A stretch of 64,000 nucleotides of DNA from the NCBI GenBank assembly GCA_037178625.1, contig CM074146.1, forward strand, positions 372,001 to 436,000, given 5' to 3'. Made by a program: the position numbers and the translations under genes. Positions 1 through 10,940 of this stretch are shown here, one piece after another; the stretch's first letter is position 1, and the number at the start of each line of letters is the position of its first letter. The DNA is from Skeletonema tropicum. Taxonomy: Eukaryota; Bacillariophyta; Thalassiosirophyceae; Thalassiosirales; Thalassiosiraceae. A model generated the notes under the pieces. It searched no databases. It saw nothing but the letters and a program-made list of their open reading frames with translations, and was not told where the DNA came from.

Positions 1-830
1 GGGTCAAATACAGTTGTGAATAGCTCATCATATGTATATCTTCCGTTAGTCTCCATGCAGGGAACAGATGCAATGAAGTACCCACCTGGCTTTAGCTCTG
101 CATGTCTTGATTGACAAATGTTCCTCCAGTCATTTGCAGCATGTTGATGCCATGCAGCTGCTATCGCTGGATCGGTGCTATTATTATGGAACGTAAATCT
201 TCCCGGGAGTGGTAGATTAGTAGTCGGAGAGGAGAGCCAATGGTATGCCATGCTTGATATGGCTATATCGACGGAATGATCTGGAAGTAGTTGTTTGGTG
301 AAAGAGCCTGGGTTGGCAAAGAGTTCAATCATGTTGTGCTTGCGGTCCTCCTCGCGAGTATCTTGACATGCATCACTGTTTGGACAGTTCTTCAGCTTGC
401 CTATTGGAGATAAGTTGTGTGCACATGAGTCCCAGTCATTGGTGTCCTGATCATTCACCATCACGTCAATCTTCACATTATTATTATTTGGTATGTTGTC
501 GGTGATATGTTCAAGTAAATGTCTAGTAGTGAGACCATCGGCGGCGCCGTAGTCCGCAAGAGTTATCGATGATGCAGTTTGATTATTATTAGCAGATGAT
601 GATAAGATGGTTTGAACTGCTTGGATAATATCAGGAAAGAGCCGACGAGAGGATTCCTGTTGAGAGCTCGACGCAGCAGCATAATTGCCGCCGCCTTCCA
701 TGGTTGTGATAGATACCTTCTTGCTCTTGCTCCTCTTGTTGGCCAAGCAGTCATCACTGGTTGTGAAGAATGCGTATGCGGTTGATGTCAACATCATAGC
801 GAGAAGGATAACGGATGTTGTCTTCATCAT
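1..830 (-). CDS. SABATH-family SAM-dependent carboxyl methyltransferase, 3' part outside window
   Basis: Open reading frame on the minus strand from the ATG at 830-828 to the left edge, about 276 codons with no stop. An in-frame stop at 864-866 lies just upstream, so the start is well bounded. Residues 1-21 form a hydrophobic signal peptide ending in AYA followed by FF, the A-x-A|F pattern of diatom plastid bipartite presequences. Then come LADYGAADG (SAM-binding motif I), an acidic strand with VNDQDTND, a segment resembling the substrate loop, SSMAYHWLS (the SS-x-HWLS motif of salicylate/jasmonate-type methyltransferases, Pfam Methyltransf_7) and LKPGGYFIASVPC (post-motif III). The family methylates carboxyl groups of small acids or xanthine nitrogens; the substrate here is unknown. 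Plastid location is an inference from the leader. Confidence 0.82.
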   Translation of the reverse strand, partial: MMKTTSVILLAMMLTSTAYAFFTTSDDCLANKRSKSKKVSITTMEGGGNYAAASSSQQESSRRLFPDIIQAVQTILSSSANNNQTASSITLADYGAADGLTTRHLLEHITDNIPNNNNVKIDVMVNDQDTNDWDSCAHNLSPIGKLKNCPNSDACQDTREEDRKHNMIELFANPGSFTKQLLPDHSVDIAISSMAYHWLSSPTTNLPLPGRFTFHNNSTDPAIAAAWHQHAANDWRNICQSRHAELKPGGYFIASVPCMETNGRYTYDELFTTVFD

Positions 831-1382
831 TCTTATTGTTCGTATGGTGGTTGTTTCTTTCAATTATTTTTTAGCACAGCCCATCTACGACGTATCGTAC
901 ATTGTAGAGTAGGTATTAGAGTGAGCGGGTGTCATCAGGCTGAATTGAAGAATATTATGAAAATCCACGATTACATCAGCGGGATCGTATGTTTTAGGGT
1001 ATGCTACGAAGTTGTTTGCCTGCTTGCCACTGAAGTAACTTTGGGTTCTCAAAAGCACTCTAGATAAAAAATGCACGACTTAGGCAAGTATCCATCGTAC
1101 CCCATTTAGTTATCTTCTCTCTACTGAAAATGTCTGAGATTGCATCCGCCAGCTGCTTTGCCATCTGCTCTGGAGTTCAAGGTTCAGCTGACTACTTCTA
1201 GCGATGTAAAAGCGACCCGAGCAGCGCCACTCTAGCTTGGCCCTGGATTTACCCTACATTTCAACAGTCTGCTTTACTTTAGGCTCTCTACCATTACTAC
1301 TACTACCTATGATACTACTACTTAGCAAATTATATTATGAAATAAGGACACTTGCCGCGGTCCCACTTGTATACCAAAATCC
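831..1382. other. intergenic, nothing recognised
   Basis: Upstream region of the SABATH gene and downstream region of the small gene that follows. No convincing coding frame, RNA or repeat was seen. Confidence 0.5.
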
Positions 1383-1871
1383 CTATGACAATATCTTCAA
1401 GTAACCAGCTGCAAGCTTCTGTGCTCTCTCCCTTGACTGTGATGATTGCCTCGCCGCATATGCCGCCAGCTGCTCTTCACTCAGGCAATACTGCATCTCC
1501 ACTATCGAGCGGGCGTGACTTCGTCTCTTTTCCTTCAAGAATCTCGCGACTTTGCTTGACACGAGAGATTCCAGTCCAACACAGTCATAGAGAGCCTCCT
1601 TTTCGATACCTTCCATCGGTGTGATAGACAGTAGACAACGGATGCTTTGGACGTCGCGTACTAGTTCTTGTTTGAAGAAGTCCTTGTCTCTCTTGGAGTT
1701 CCAGCGCTTTGAGACGGCTTCGCTTGACGGATATTGAACGCAATGTACAATGATGTCTTCAGAGAAGCTCACTTGCTCATCAGCATTAGTCTTAGTCGGT
1801 GACCTCCGATGGCCGAAGTCGACTATCAGATCGTTGCCGCTGCCGTGGTTGGCTCCAACAACTTTTGTCAT
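1383..1871 (-). CDS. Small hypothetical protein of a diatom-type family
   Basis: 162-residue frame with ATG at 1871-1869. No signal peptide or membrane helix. The C-terminal half has an arrangement I associate with a very common uncharacterised diatom family: a G-L-E sequence (CVGLESLVS), then a basic helix (RFLKEKRRSHARSIVEMQ), then a helix around SRERAQKLA. Function is unknown. Composition is balanced, without the low-complexity runs seen in neighbouring spurious frames, which supports real coding. No introns are needed. It could be one of many lineage-specific paralogs; I know of no domain name for it. Confidence 0.6.
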   Translation of the reverse strand: MTKVVGANHGSGNDLIVDFGHRRSPTKTNADEQVSFSEDIIVHCVQYPSSEAVSKRWNSKRDKDFFKQELVRDVQSIRCLLSITPMEGIEKEALYDCVGLESLVSSKVARFLKEKRRSHARSIVEMQYCLSEEQLAAYAARQSSQSRERAQKLAAGYLKILS

Positions 1872-2978
1872 TATACTTCGATTGGAGATGTAATTTCTAA
1901 GCCAAACCTAGTCTTTATGGCAGCAACGATGATCAAGTTGTGGCAGGTAGAAATGTCAACGGAATGTCAAGAGTTGCACTTTGTCTTGAAGTTTGTCTTT
2001 AAGTTTCGCTTCAAGTTTGTATTAAAGTGTGATTAGAATACGATTACACTCTTGCATAAACCGAGGCCTCTCGCTCTTTTATTTCATTGTGTCATCTTTG
2101 GATGCCTTGGCTTGGCTGAAAGCTAAGATCAAGAGGCATTTGCGAGTTAGTAAATAGATACATACTAGGGTGCACCGTGTGCGAGTAAAAGAGGAGAGAT
2201 AAAGCAGTACTCTAGGCGCATGCACATAGCTGAGGTTGAACTTGAACAATGAGCGGCAACCTCAGGTATCTTGATTTTCGAACGCTGACCCCATGCCTGC
2301 GAGAGGCAGGCGATGGGGTAAGCGGCAGATTCTTCTAACTACTCACTAAATTGAGATATGAAATAAAATCCTTTTTCCTAGCATTGCCTAGCCGTATCAT
2401 AGCTTATGCGGGCAGCATTACTACTTATTCGATCGTAAACCAAACGATAACATGCCAAAAGAATCGCTGTAACATTTGTGTGACGATTCGAACTTTGGGG
2501 TAACAAAATGTAACAAAGACTAACCCTAACAAAATTCCTTCCCGCAATAAATAAGGATTTCTACACTTAAGGATTTCGCGCAATTTTACCCAGATCATGC
2601 GGTTCGACAGATAGATTTCGATTTCAGCGCTTCATGGGTCCCTCCCCACTCCGCGAATATTGAGATGCCTTTGCAATGCATTTTGGGAATGGTGTGGCAT
2701 TCTAACTAGACAAGAGAGGCCCAATACAATGCCGAACCTGCTGATACATAAATATATAGAAATTTTAGTGTTGCCTAGCATGTCGCAACGAAAAGATTCC
2801 TATCTTTCTTTGCCTACTTACCACCCTTAAGTCCGGAGCAAGCAATAGGCAGGATGAATAACTAAGTGAATCAAAGAGCAAGTGTTTACATCATCACATC
2901 ATGTACTTCCTCACTGTCGAGATCCACACTCTACTGGATTGGGCAAGCAGAATGTTGTTCTCAGCTTGTTTGTAGCAG
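1872..2978. other. intergenic with one short hairpin
   Basis: No gene recognised. Around 2288-2317 the strand reads CCCCATGCCTGC, GAGA, then GGCAGGCGATGGGG: a near-perfect stem of about 12-13 pairs with one bulged base and a tight loop. There is no other sign of an RNA gene. Confidence 0.4.
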
Positions 2979-3806
2979 TTGCAGGCGGTACAAAATCTGA
3001 ATGACGAAAATGGAGCGTCGACACTACACATCATCATGTTGCATGATGTGCTTCTTGCGACATCACAAAAGCTGAAATCTACCGATACCACTACCACACC
3101 TCGGAATGGTGCGCGTATGGATCGCTGGTGGGGAATCGGGGGTACAAGAGTCAGTGATCTCACTGCGAATAAACGATACATTTCCTCTCCCGATGACACT
3201 TGGATGTTGGATACATCTCTTGAAGTTCCAAGTTCGTGGTATCACTACGGCCAGCGATTGCAAACATTCATCAAACCACTAGTAACTTGTGAGTGGAACT
3301 TGTACATTGCTTCGGACGATGATTCTGTGTTGAACCTGAGCACTGACGCAGATCCCGCCAATAAGCAAACAATTGCATCTGTGGGTGGGTGGACTAACAA
3401 GAGGGAATGGACGAAATTTGCATCACAAAAGGGAACCGTTTCTCTTGAAGGAGGGCAACGTTATTATCTGGAAGCCATTCACAAGGAAGGAGGAGGTGGT
3501 GATCACCTTGCTGTTAGATTGGAATGTGTCGAACATGGTATTGCGCTGAATGTTATTGGTGCAGAATACATACACGGAATTGCCCCGGAGTTCAGGCGAG
3601 TAGATTCCTCGAAATATGGGGATGGGGAATCAAGATGTGACCAGAAGTCTGGTGCACGAAATATATGGATTATGAAATCTTGCTGGAGTAAGTATACAGA
3701 TACAGATGTTGGTAGAAGGTACCATAATTATTCGGTTTTAAATGTAAACAAGATCTTTCACTACCATCCATACATGTGCATGTTCATTTCGTGCCCTGTT
3801 AGATAG
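2979..3806 (+). CDS. PA14-domain protein (fragment or middle exon)
   Basis: Frame of 275 codons. Roughly residues 45-195 match a PA14-type beta-barrel carbohydrate-binding domain: MDRWWGIGGTRVSDL at the start, YGQRLQTFIKPLVTCEW, then IASDDDSVLNLSTDADPANK with the acidic DDD calcium/sugar loop, GGWTNKREWTKFASQKG, and RYYLEAIHKEGGGGDHLAV. PA14 domains usually sit in secreted or cell-surface lectin-like or glycosidase proteins. No signal peptide precedes it. A TTGCAG acceptor-like site lies just before 2979, and GTAAGT at 3688 is a good donor, so the real exon may end at 3687 and the last 40 codons may be intronic. Other domains of the gene were not found nearby. It may be an exon fragment or a gene relic. 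Confidence 0.6.
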   Translation: MQAVQNLNDENGASTLHIIMLHDVLLATSQKLKSTDTTTTPRNGARMDRWWGIGGTRVSDLTANKRYISSPDDTWMLDTSLEVPSSWYHYGQRLQTFIKPLVTCEWNLYIASDDDSVLNLSTDADPANKQTIASVGGWTNKREWTKFASQKGTVSLEGGQRYYLEAIHKEGGGGDHLAVRLECVEHGIALNVIGAEYIHGIAPEFRRVDSSKYGDGESRCDQKSGARNIWIMKSCWSKYTDTDVGRRYHNYSVLNVNKIFHYHPYMCMFISCPVR

Positions 3807-4645
3807 ATTAGATTTATAGTGTTCTTCCTTCTGTCATCATGAAACCATAGCAGCTCTCACCGGTGTTGCAGTAGTTATCACAATCTTATGATTGAGGGAT
3901 AAAGCGACGCCTGAGAGGCGGTGAAAGAACGGAGATAATTTCACATCCATATTATATAGTCCTCGCTCCACTAAAGAATATTTCCAACGCGCTGAGGCTG
4001 AGGCAGGCATTGCAAAGTCAGAGTGCAAGTGCAAGTGCAAGTGACCTTGGTCTTGGACTTGGGACGGAAGTAGTTTAGAAACGAAGGCCGTGACGACGCG
4101 AGTACAGCTACAGCCCACAGCGCCTCGATGGCACATTTGCTACTCTCTACTCTTGCTCTTGGTGCTTTTGAGCTCCCTTCCGAGTTAGAGTTGTCGGTAT
4201 CGGTATATGGTCTCTCCTCTTACTCTTACTCTTACTCTTACTACCAAATCCAAATGAGGAAAAGTGCTATGATACGTTCAGGTAGAAACAACTCGTCTAC
4301 TGTGTCAAGAAGAGAAGGACTCGCTCTTTTCTAGCATGTCCGATGTGGTGTGCTTCTACGCGGATTGTGCTACCACGAGGTGTGAGCAAGTTGACTTTTC
4401 GGTTTCGTTATACAATATCTGCTACTGTTATACCTATACTATCTGCTTTTCCTGGGGCCAGGGGTAGCATCCCACCACTCGACCATCTCCATCTGCTGAG
4501 AGTGAGATCTGCTGCTGCTGAATACTCTACTTTCATAGTTGCTACGCTCTCACCACCCAATTTGCAGCAGCTTCTGTGAGCAACACCACCCCCCCATCGG
4601 ATTAATTTACTTTTCAGATCCAAACGCCGAGAGCAAACCACAGAT

Positions 4646-4710
4646 GAGACGCTTCCATAGTTTGGACGACTTTTACTTTTTGGTCGGGCTGGGTGTTGTT
4701 TCGGTTTCGG
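4646..4710 (-). pseudogene. relic similar to the KLWKRL segment of the gene at 6647-8831
   Basis: On the minus strand this segment reads ETTPSP, then KSSKLWKRL, against TTTTPSPTTKKSSKLWKRL at 8755-8823. The DNA is also similar (ACGCTTCCATAGTTTGGA is shared exactly). The relic carries an in-frame stop between the two halves and no open frame around it. It looks like a duplicated and decayed exon start. Confidence 0.5.
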
Positions 4711-5067
4711 CATGCTCTGACTAATGATGACCTCCAGCGGCGGCGGCGGGATCCTCATGGTCAAAGGTGGCGGTGTCATGGTGGTTGTCATCGTGGCAGA
4801 CGGTGGCCACAGCGCAGAAGAGGGCGTACTTGGGCCGCACATCACCATCGTCATGATGATGTTGTGAGATGATTACGTATGAGATGATACTACTTATAAA
4901 GTTGAGAGTTTGAGCGTTGGCAGACAATTTAAGATGGTCATCTGGATACTGTGACACGATTTTCGAGGTATCCGGCATCTACTTTCTCCTCCGACATCAC
5001 ATCACCTCTCAGCTCACAATGAGACAAATAACGGCCAGATCTTCGCTACATACTACACTGCCAATGA

Positions 5068-5119
5068 CGGCGATAAGTAGCGTTTTGGAAAGCTCTCATC
5101 GAGATCTATCGATTGGACC
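5068..5119 (-). repeat. dispersed element of about 55 bp, copy 1
   Basis: The minus strand carries ATCGATAGATCTCG, GAGAGCTTTCCAAAACG, then CTTATCG, closely matching copies at 6231-6288 and 34708-34765. A shorter, weaker copy lies at 5264-5298. Confidence 0.6.
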
Positions 5120-6230
5120 TGATTTCAGCCTGATTAAACGACTTTTCATCAATCGATCCGGTCAAAAACGGGGTTAAAAAGACGCCAGCCAGCAGCTGGA
5201 AATCCGGTGCCGCAGCCAGAATTTCACATTCGAATTCAATTTTGACCGAAATATTATGACCAACCATTCGAAAGCTCTTTGAAAGCTCAATCGATATATA
5301 TACGATTAATACGCAACAAAAATCAAAATTGACAATCACACAGCTCGTTCTCCCTGTGGTTGAACTCGCAAGAAAAAACGTCTTTTTAGAGAGGAATATA
5401 AGATCCATCTAAAAAAGATATCACTAAAAAATCAAAAAAGAACAACAACCATGAACGCTTCGCTAAAGTCAGAAGCGTCGATCATGATGCAAAATCCATT
5501 CACTGGCCTCTAGGCAAGATATGGCAATCAACCATCATTCCACCGCCGCCGCCACCGCAATACACAACAAGTGAGCCGCAAGGCGAATTATTGAGCCTAT
5601 TTTTTGCGGCAGTGGTGATGATGGTTGATTATTGTGGCAGCGACGCGGCGGTGGTGAGCCAATATGAATGATAATTAAGAGATGATGAAACCAGTATTGT
5701 TTGAGAGAGCGAGTGAGCCGCTTTGGTGGAGGAGCCGTCTCCACAACAATACAACATCTTTTTCCACCACCGCCGCTATAATATACATCAGATTTATTTG
5801 ACGGCGGTGGTTGGAAGGAGCTGAATGAAGATATTCTTGACAAATTTATTATTGCGAGTAAGCCGTTAGGCGAAGGAGCTTTGTTGCTCGTTATAATGTT
5901 GATCATGTTGATGATTGGCGGTGGTGTGGAGGTCATTATTGTTGTTTCTTTTTATTCATTTTGTTGAGGAAATGGAAATTTTGGGGCGACTTTGGCGATA
6001 TGGACGTTTCTCTAGGGGTCGCTTTAGTTGAGTCGATTGACAAAGGGTTGATATTTTGCCTTGATTATAGTACCAATCGATAGGGCTTGATTAGAGGATT
6101 CGAATGGTGGTGGAATCGCCCTCATACGACCTCTTGAAGGAAAGTTATTGAGGGAAAAGGTGGATTTGGATGCTTTGGAGTAGTGGGAGTGGAGTTGTAG
6201 GGTGCGCTATATTTGACTTCGCAACTACAA

Positions 6231-6288
6231 TCAATCGATAGAGCGCAATGAGAGCTTTCTAAAACGACACTCATCGCCTTCATTCATA
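6231..6288 (+). repeat. dispersed element of about 55 bp, copy 2
   Basis: Shares AATCGATAGAGC, GAGAGCTTTC, AAAACG and CTCATCGCC with the other copies, in the same order and spacing. Confidence 0.6.
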
Positions 6289-6646
6289 CGATCAATACAT
6301 CGGAAGATGTGAGGAAATTCTCTTTCAGAACGAATACTACTAAGTTACGTTAAGTCTCGCATTAAAATTGCTGCTGCTTCCTACGTTTCAATTCTCACTG
6401 AGGCACGCTTGTCTATTATCAAAACTTGGGGTTACTTTAAGATGTAACCACACATCATTGTATTCATTTCTCTCTCATTTCACGGCTCACTTCTTCTTCT
6501 TTACAGAATGACATTCAAATGGACAAAAAAGAAAGTTCCTCACTCTCTCAATACATCCTCTACAATACGTTCCACTCACTCACTCACTCACTCACTCACC
6601 ACATTTTCATGATGTGTTCACTCTTTACACACACACACACTCTCTC

Positions 6647-8831
6647 TTAATCAAACAAGCCAGGCTCCTTTAACGGTGTAGAAAACATGGGAGTTTGATT
6701 CATCTTTCTCACCACAGCCGCTGCACTAGTAGTAGTCGACGTAGCCGCCGTCTTACTACCATCACCACGAACACCACGTTCCGATTCCTCCTTTGAAAAT
6801 GGTTCAAAACACCGACAGGTATGTTTCGATACACTACTCCACAAATGATTGACTTTGGACTTCCATTGCTGTATGGGTATAGCAGAAGAAGAAGCAGTGG
6901 CACTACCACCTTTTCGACTAGACCACCCATGAAAATGATGATAATGATTTGAACCAAACACATTCGTTTCCGATTTTCTCTTGGGGGAGACACCCAATGG
7001 TGACAATGGTGCCTCGACATTGGCATCATAATCAAAGTAATTGTATTCGTTTTCACCAGCAGCAGCAGCATTGTTGGGTCCATTCTCATCCAGATACGTC
7101 TTTTCATGCCCCACTGGAGTCACTGGCCGCATATTCTCTCGCTGATTATTAGTAGTAGTGGCAGCATGATGCATCATTGTACTACCAAACATGGAAGACC
7201 GACCCGATAAGGAAGAGACAGCCGTCATGGCAAGACTTGGATTGGTATTGGAACTAAGTGTTGATCGATCTCGTGGTATCATACCACCACTGGGTGGTGG
7301 ATGGTTGTTTTTCTTGTTGCTACTTTTTGGTTGTTTTGTTCGAATGTAAATTTCTGCATACATGTTGTGTCCTTCTTGAGATGAGGAGGTGGTGGACTTG
7401 GACATGCCAATGGATGGTGAATTATTATTCATGTGGTAGTGATGATTGTGATTGATTGTGTCCCTCATGCTCCTCGTAGTATGCGTAGTCAAACTGACAT
7501 TGTACGTGGTCGAGGTATCAAGTCTCTTTCGTTCCTTGTTGTTGTTGTTATTGCTGTTGTGATTGTTGGTAGTATTGTTCTTGTTATTGGACCCTGAACC
7601 TAGAAAGAATTCTGGTGTGAGGGTCTTTCGTTGTGTGCTGGGTGGATCTGCGAGAGGTGAGGAGATGATGTCATTGTCATCATCATCATTGTAGATGATG
7701 TTGTTTGCATCGTTTTGATAGTTGTCGTCAACTTCATCATCAACTTCTTTAAAGAGCGATTCATCATCTTCGTCTTCATCAATATTAGTTGCACGAGATG
7801 AAGGCTGAGGCTGCTGTGGAGGCTTTTTTTGTTGCTCAGAGATAGTTTTTGCTACAGCAGGTCTGTATGAGATGATTCAAGTGATGACATACAAGACAAG
7901 ACAAGCAGGCAGCAAGGCAAAGGATAAGAGCAAGTTAGAAACACACGATGTATTGTAAAAACATTACAAATGATATAGTGTAAGTATTCACGCATGTTCA
8001 ATCAACATAATGTATGAAAAAGACTTGTGCAAAACAATACCATCAAACTCACCCAACATCAAGAGTAACATTGTTCTTGTCCTCCTGAGCACTCCTCTCT
8101 ACCACCATCTCCACCATGACATCATCATTGATATCCTCTTCATCATTATCCGTTCCAAACGGAGTCCACTTTTCCTCAATAATCTCCTCCTGACCAACAT
8201 TAAGTGTAGTCTGTTGCTCTTCTGACGAAGGCCCCTTCTGAAACCTGTCAGCAGTAGTAGGCCGCATCACTTCTTGAATCACCAGCCCACCATTATTTTT
8301 ATTATTATTATTGTTACCCTCGTAAGATGATCCCTCTTCTGAAAATGAAAGTCGATGTCCCGAAATGAAGCTGTTAAAGTAGCTTGCCGCCGTGCTGCTG
8401 CTACTATTGTTATTGTTGGTGGTAGTAGTGGCGCTATTATTCGTAGTAGTATTGGCGGCCGCGGCGGCTGATGCTATTGGCGGAAAGGCATGATCTTGCA
8501 TTGTATACGTTTTACAAGTCGTCACCAGTGGTGGACTACTACTAGTAGTAGTACCATTCGTTTCCATTATCAGCGGCGTGGCGGGCGGCGACTTGTCGAC
8601 TGTAGTATTTTCGTTAGTACCAACAACATCTGGCGCAACAACGGCACAAGTGGTCACTCCATTCACCGTAATGGCCACCATGGGCATGGCTGTCACCGTG
8701 GTGGGCGATGCAGATGATGAAGTGTGATTATTAGTGGACGACTTGCCGCCTTTGCTGAGACGCTTCCATAGTTTGGATGACTTTTTGGTGGTCGGGCTGG
8801 GTGTTGTCGTTGTTTCGGCTTTTGGGGCCAT
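6647..8831 (-). CDS. Two-exon low-complexity hypothetical protein
   Basis: Exon 1 is 8831-8053 and exon 2 is 7862-6647. The intron (8052-7863, 190 nt) starts GTGAG and ends CATACAG. The joined frame is a whole number of codons (664 residues). An alternative start at 9011 adds 60 residues, but the 8829-8831 ATG gives MAPKAETTTTPSP. The N-terminal KKSSKLWKRLSKGGKSS is basic. The rest is dominated by runs of Asn, Thr and Ser, plus short ordered pieces such as FNSFISGHRLSFSEEG, a strongly acidic stretch at the start of exon 2, and a C-terminus ending EPGLFD. No domain is recognised. It is probably cytosolic or nuclear and largely disordered. Confidence 0.65.
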
Positions 8832-9927
8832 TGCTGTTGTTGTTGTTGTTGGCTGGCTGTTGGATGAAATAATCGGTTGAAGTATATGCAGAAGTGCCCC
8901 CCCCTCGTTTGACCTTGCCGTATTGGAAGTGCACACAAGATTGTATTTCTGCAATTCTATATTGACCTCCTGCTGACAATTATCTCCTACCGAAATCTCC
9001 AACAGCTGCAACTAACAATATAAAAAATAATGAAAGCAAAAAAAATGCACTTGCTTCTTTTTCCGTTTTATCCCAACGTCGGTGCGAATGCGAGCCGAGT
9101 GCAACGATATTGTGCAGTTGTTCATGAACGGCTCTCTCCAATATATACAGCAGAGATAGAGGCGCAACGCAAGCGTTTAAATTCAAATAAGAAGCAATAT
9201 GTATCCCCGTCTCTTTCCTTGGCGGCATAAAATGGCACAGTTTCTTCAATTTGGTTTATAGTTTCCTTCTGAGGGCATTTTGAAAATATAGAACAGCAGA
9301 GGAATTAGTATAAATTCAGCTTTTGATGCGAATAAGACCGCCTTTCGTTACCGGAAAATGGCCGAACCATTGGCCGAAAATTGGGTTCGTTTCTTGTGAG
9401 CGCGGTGGTGTCGCTTGGATAGACTTGAGTGCCGTATGGGACATACACGGGGGAGTGACAAATTCTTTCTCTGGATACACCTAAGTACCGCCTTTTGTAC
9501 AGGTAATTAATCCTAAAAGTACGAATTGGAGATACGTATGCGAGCTAGCATATTGGCACCCAGAGGGGAAAATTTTGGTAGCCAAAGATTTAGGGGGTAA
9601 ATACAAATGTGTTAGTTATGTAATACATTATTATTGTAAGGAGGGAGTATGTGTTTTTGGCGGAAGTGGTTGGTGGATTGTTGTCGAGGGGTTCAACTTG
9701 ATTGTAGTGCAAAGATATCTTCGTTCATGCAAATGTCTCAAAAAAAATCTTCTGCCCACCACGCTACCACCTACACAATGATCAATAGGAGAAGGAGAAT
9801 CAATAATTGATCTGAACTCCCTCTAACCATAATAAAAGATAGCAGCTCTAATCTTCGATTTTAGAGACAGCAACCACAACGAAGAACTTTCAGTAGTAAT
9901 AAACAATACGATACATCAACAACCATC
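8832..9927. other. intergenic, nothing firm
   Basis: Divergent upstream region between the low-complexity gene and the membrane protein. No repeat or RNA recognised. Confidence 0.45.
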
Positions 9928-10740
9928 ATGGCAACGCACTTTGATAACAACGTGCAAATGTCAGGAGCAGCACTAAACGCCCACGTCAACAATCTCCGAT
10001 CCTCCATCCCCCCACCATTTCAATCAATTTGCTTCCCCGAGTCACTCTCCACATTCCTCCGCAACACCATCCTCGCCATCGCTGTGCTGGACATCCTCCT
10101 ATTCCTCGCCGCCTTCTTCACATGGAGCTCACGATATCTCGGCAGCACCACCATGATGGTCTCATTCGTCTCGTTACTTCACATTGCCTACATTGCTATA
10201 CTATTGGGCAATCACCTCGTACAGGGCATCCCACAACATCACATCGAACCCAACGGCGTATTAGATCAACTACAACAATTATCCCAACGGACCACTTCGG
10301 TATTCGCCCACGGGACAGCGTTTGGTTCCACGGCATTAATGGCATTGCTCATGCATGTCGTGTGGGCGTATTATGCACGAGTGAATGATTGTGTCGTTAA
10401 TCTTGATACACGTCTCGAGCATGCCTATAATATTACGAAGCGTCATCATCCGTATCAGCACACGCCGTCGTATGCGGCGATTGATAATGTCAATCATTTG
10501 ATATGTGGGGCATATGGTCCAGTGGGAGTTGTGTCGTTTTTATCGGGATTGCTGTATTGGTTGAATTTGTCATTGGCGATTGCACTGTATGTCAAGCGGA
10601 CGGAATTGTCGGGGGCTGGTGGTGGACACGTTCCCTTGCATAGTGAGTATGAAGAGATTCACAATGATTTGAATTTGAGGGAGGAGGAGGTTCATGGGAA
10701 TGGTGGGATGATCGGGAGCGCGAGAGTTTTGCAGGTGTAG
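9928..10740 (+). CDS. Four-helix membrane protein of unknown function
   Basis: 270-residue uninterrupted frame. Four hydrophobic segments are visible: about residues 47-66 (TILAIAVLDILLFLAAFF), 75-95 (MMVSFVSLLHIAYIAILLG), 131-150 (TAFGSTALMALLMHVVWAYY) and 200-223 (GVVSFLSGLLYWLNLSLAIAL). The N-terminus is soluble and the C-terminal tail is charged (YEEIHNDLNLREEEV). The topology resembles tetraspan/MARVEL-type proteins, but no signature motif was seen. The start is preceded by AACCATC. Codon use and absence of low-complexity runs argue for a real gene. Function unknown. Confidence 0.7.
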   Translation: MATHFDNNVQMSGAALNAHVNNLRSSIPPPFQSICFPESLSTFLRNTILAIAVLDILLFLAAFFTWSSRYLGSTTMMVSFVSLLHIAYIAILLGNHLVQGIPQHHIEPNGVLDQLQQLSQRTTSVFAHGTAFGSTALMALLMHVVWAYYARVNDCVVNLDTRLEHAYNITKRHHPYQHTPSYAAIDNVNHLICGAYGPVGVVSFLSGLLYWLNLSLAIALYVKRTELSGAGGGHVPLHSEYEEIHNDLNLREEEVHGNGGMIGSARVLQV

Positions 10741-10940
10741 AGAATGTTAATATGATGCAGGTGTAGAGAATGGTTGGATGGCAATATTGATTTATAGTAT
10801 TGGGCACTACATACAATACCAATACAACGACACGAGTTTCTGTTTCTCTTTCAATTTAACAAAATGATTTTAACAAAAACTAGATTTTGATTGATGAAAA
10901 CTTACGAGTGAACAAAACACTAAGTAGACATTTCTACTTC

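Larger units (their letters stand above)
3807..6646. other. long gene-poor stretch with dispersed repeats
   Basis: No complete gene was recognised. The stretch holds a relic resembling the neighbouring low-complexity gene (4646-4710), a repeat shared with 40972-41032 (4915-4980), copies of a dispersed element of about 55 bp (5068-5119, 5264-5298, 6231-6288) and an ACTC microsatellite near 6571-6600. Around 5790-5945 on the plus strand a frame reads like a short membrane protein C-terminus (LNEDILDKFIIASKPLGEG, then a hydrophobic helix), but it has no convincing start. Confidence 0.45.

Noticed and set aside
5535..5936. 133-codon minus-strand frame with Pro and Ser runs
   Set aside because: Low-complexity, no start context, and the opposite strand in the same place reads more like a protein tail.
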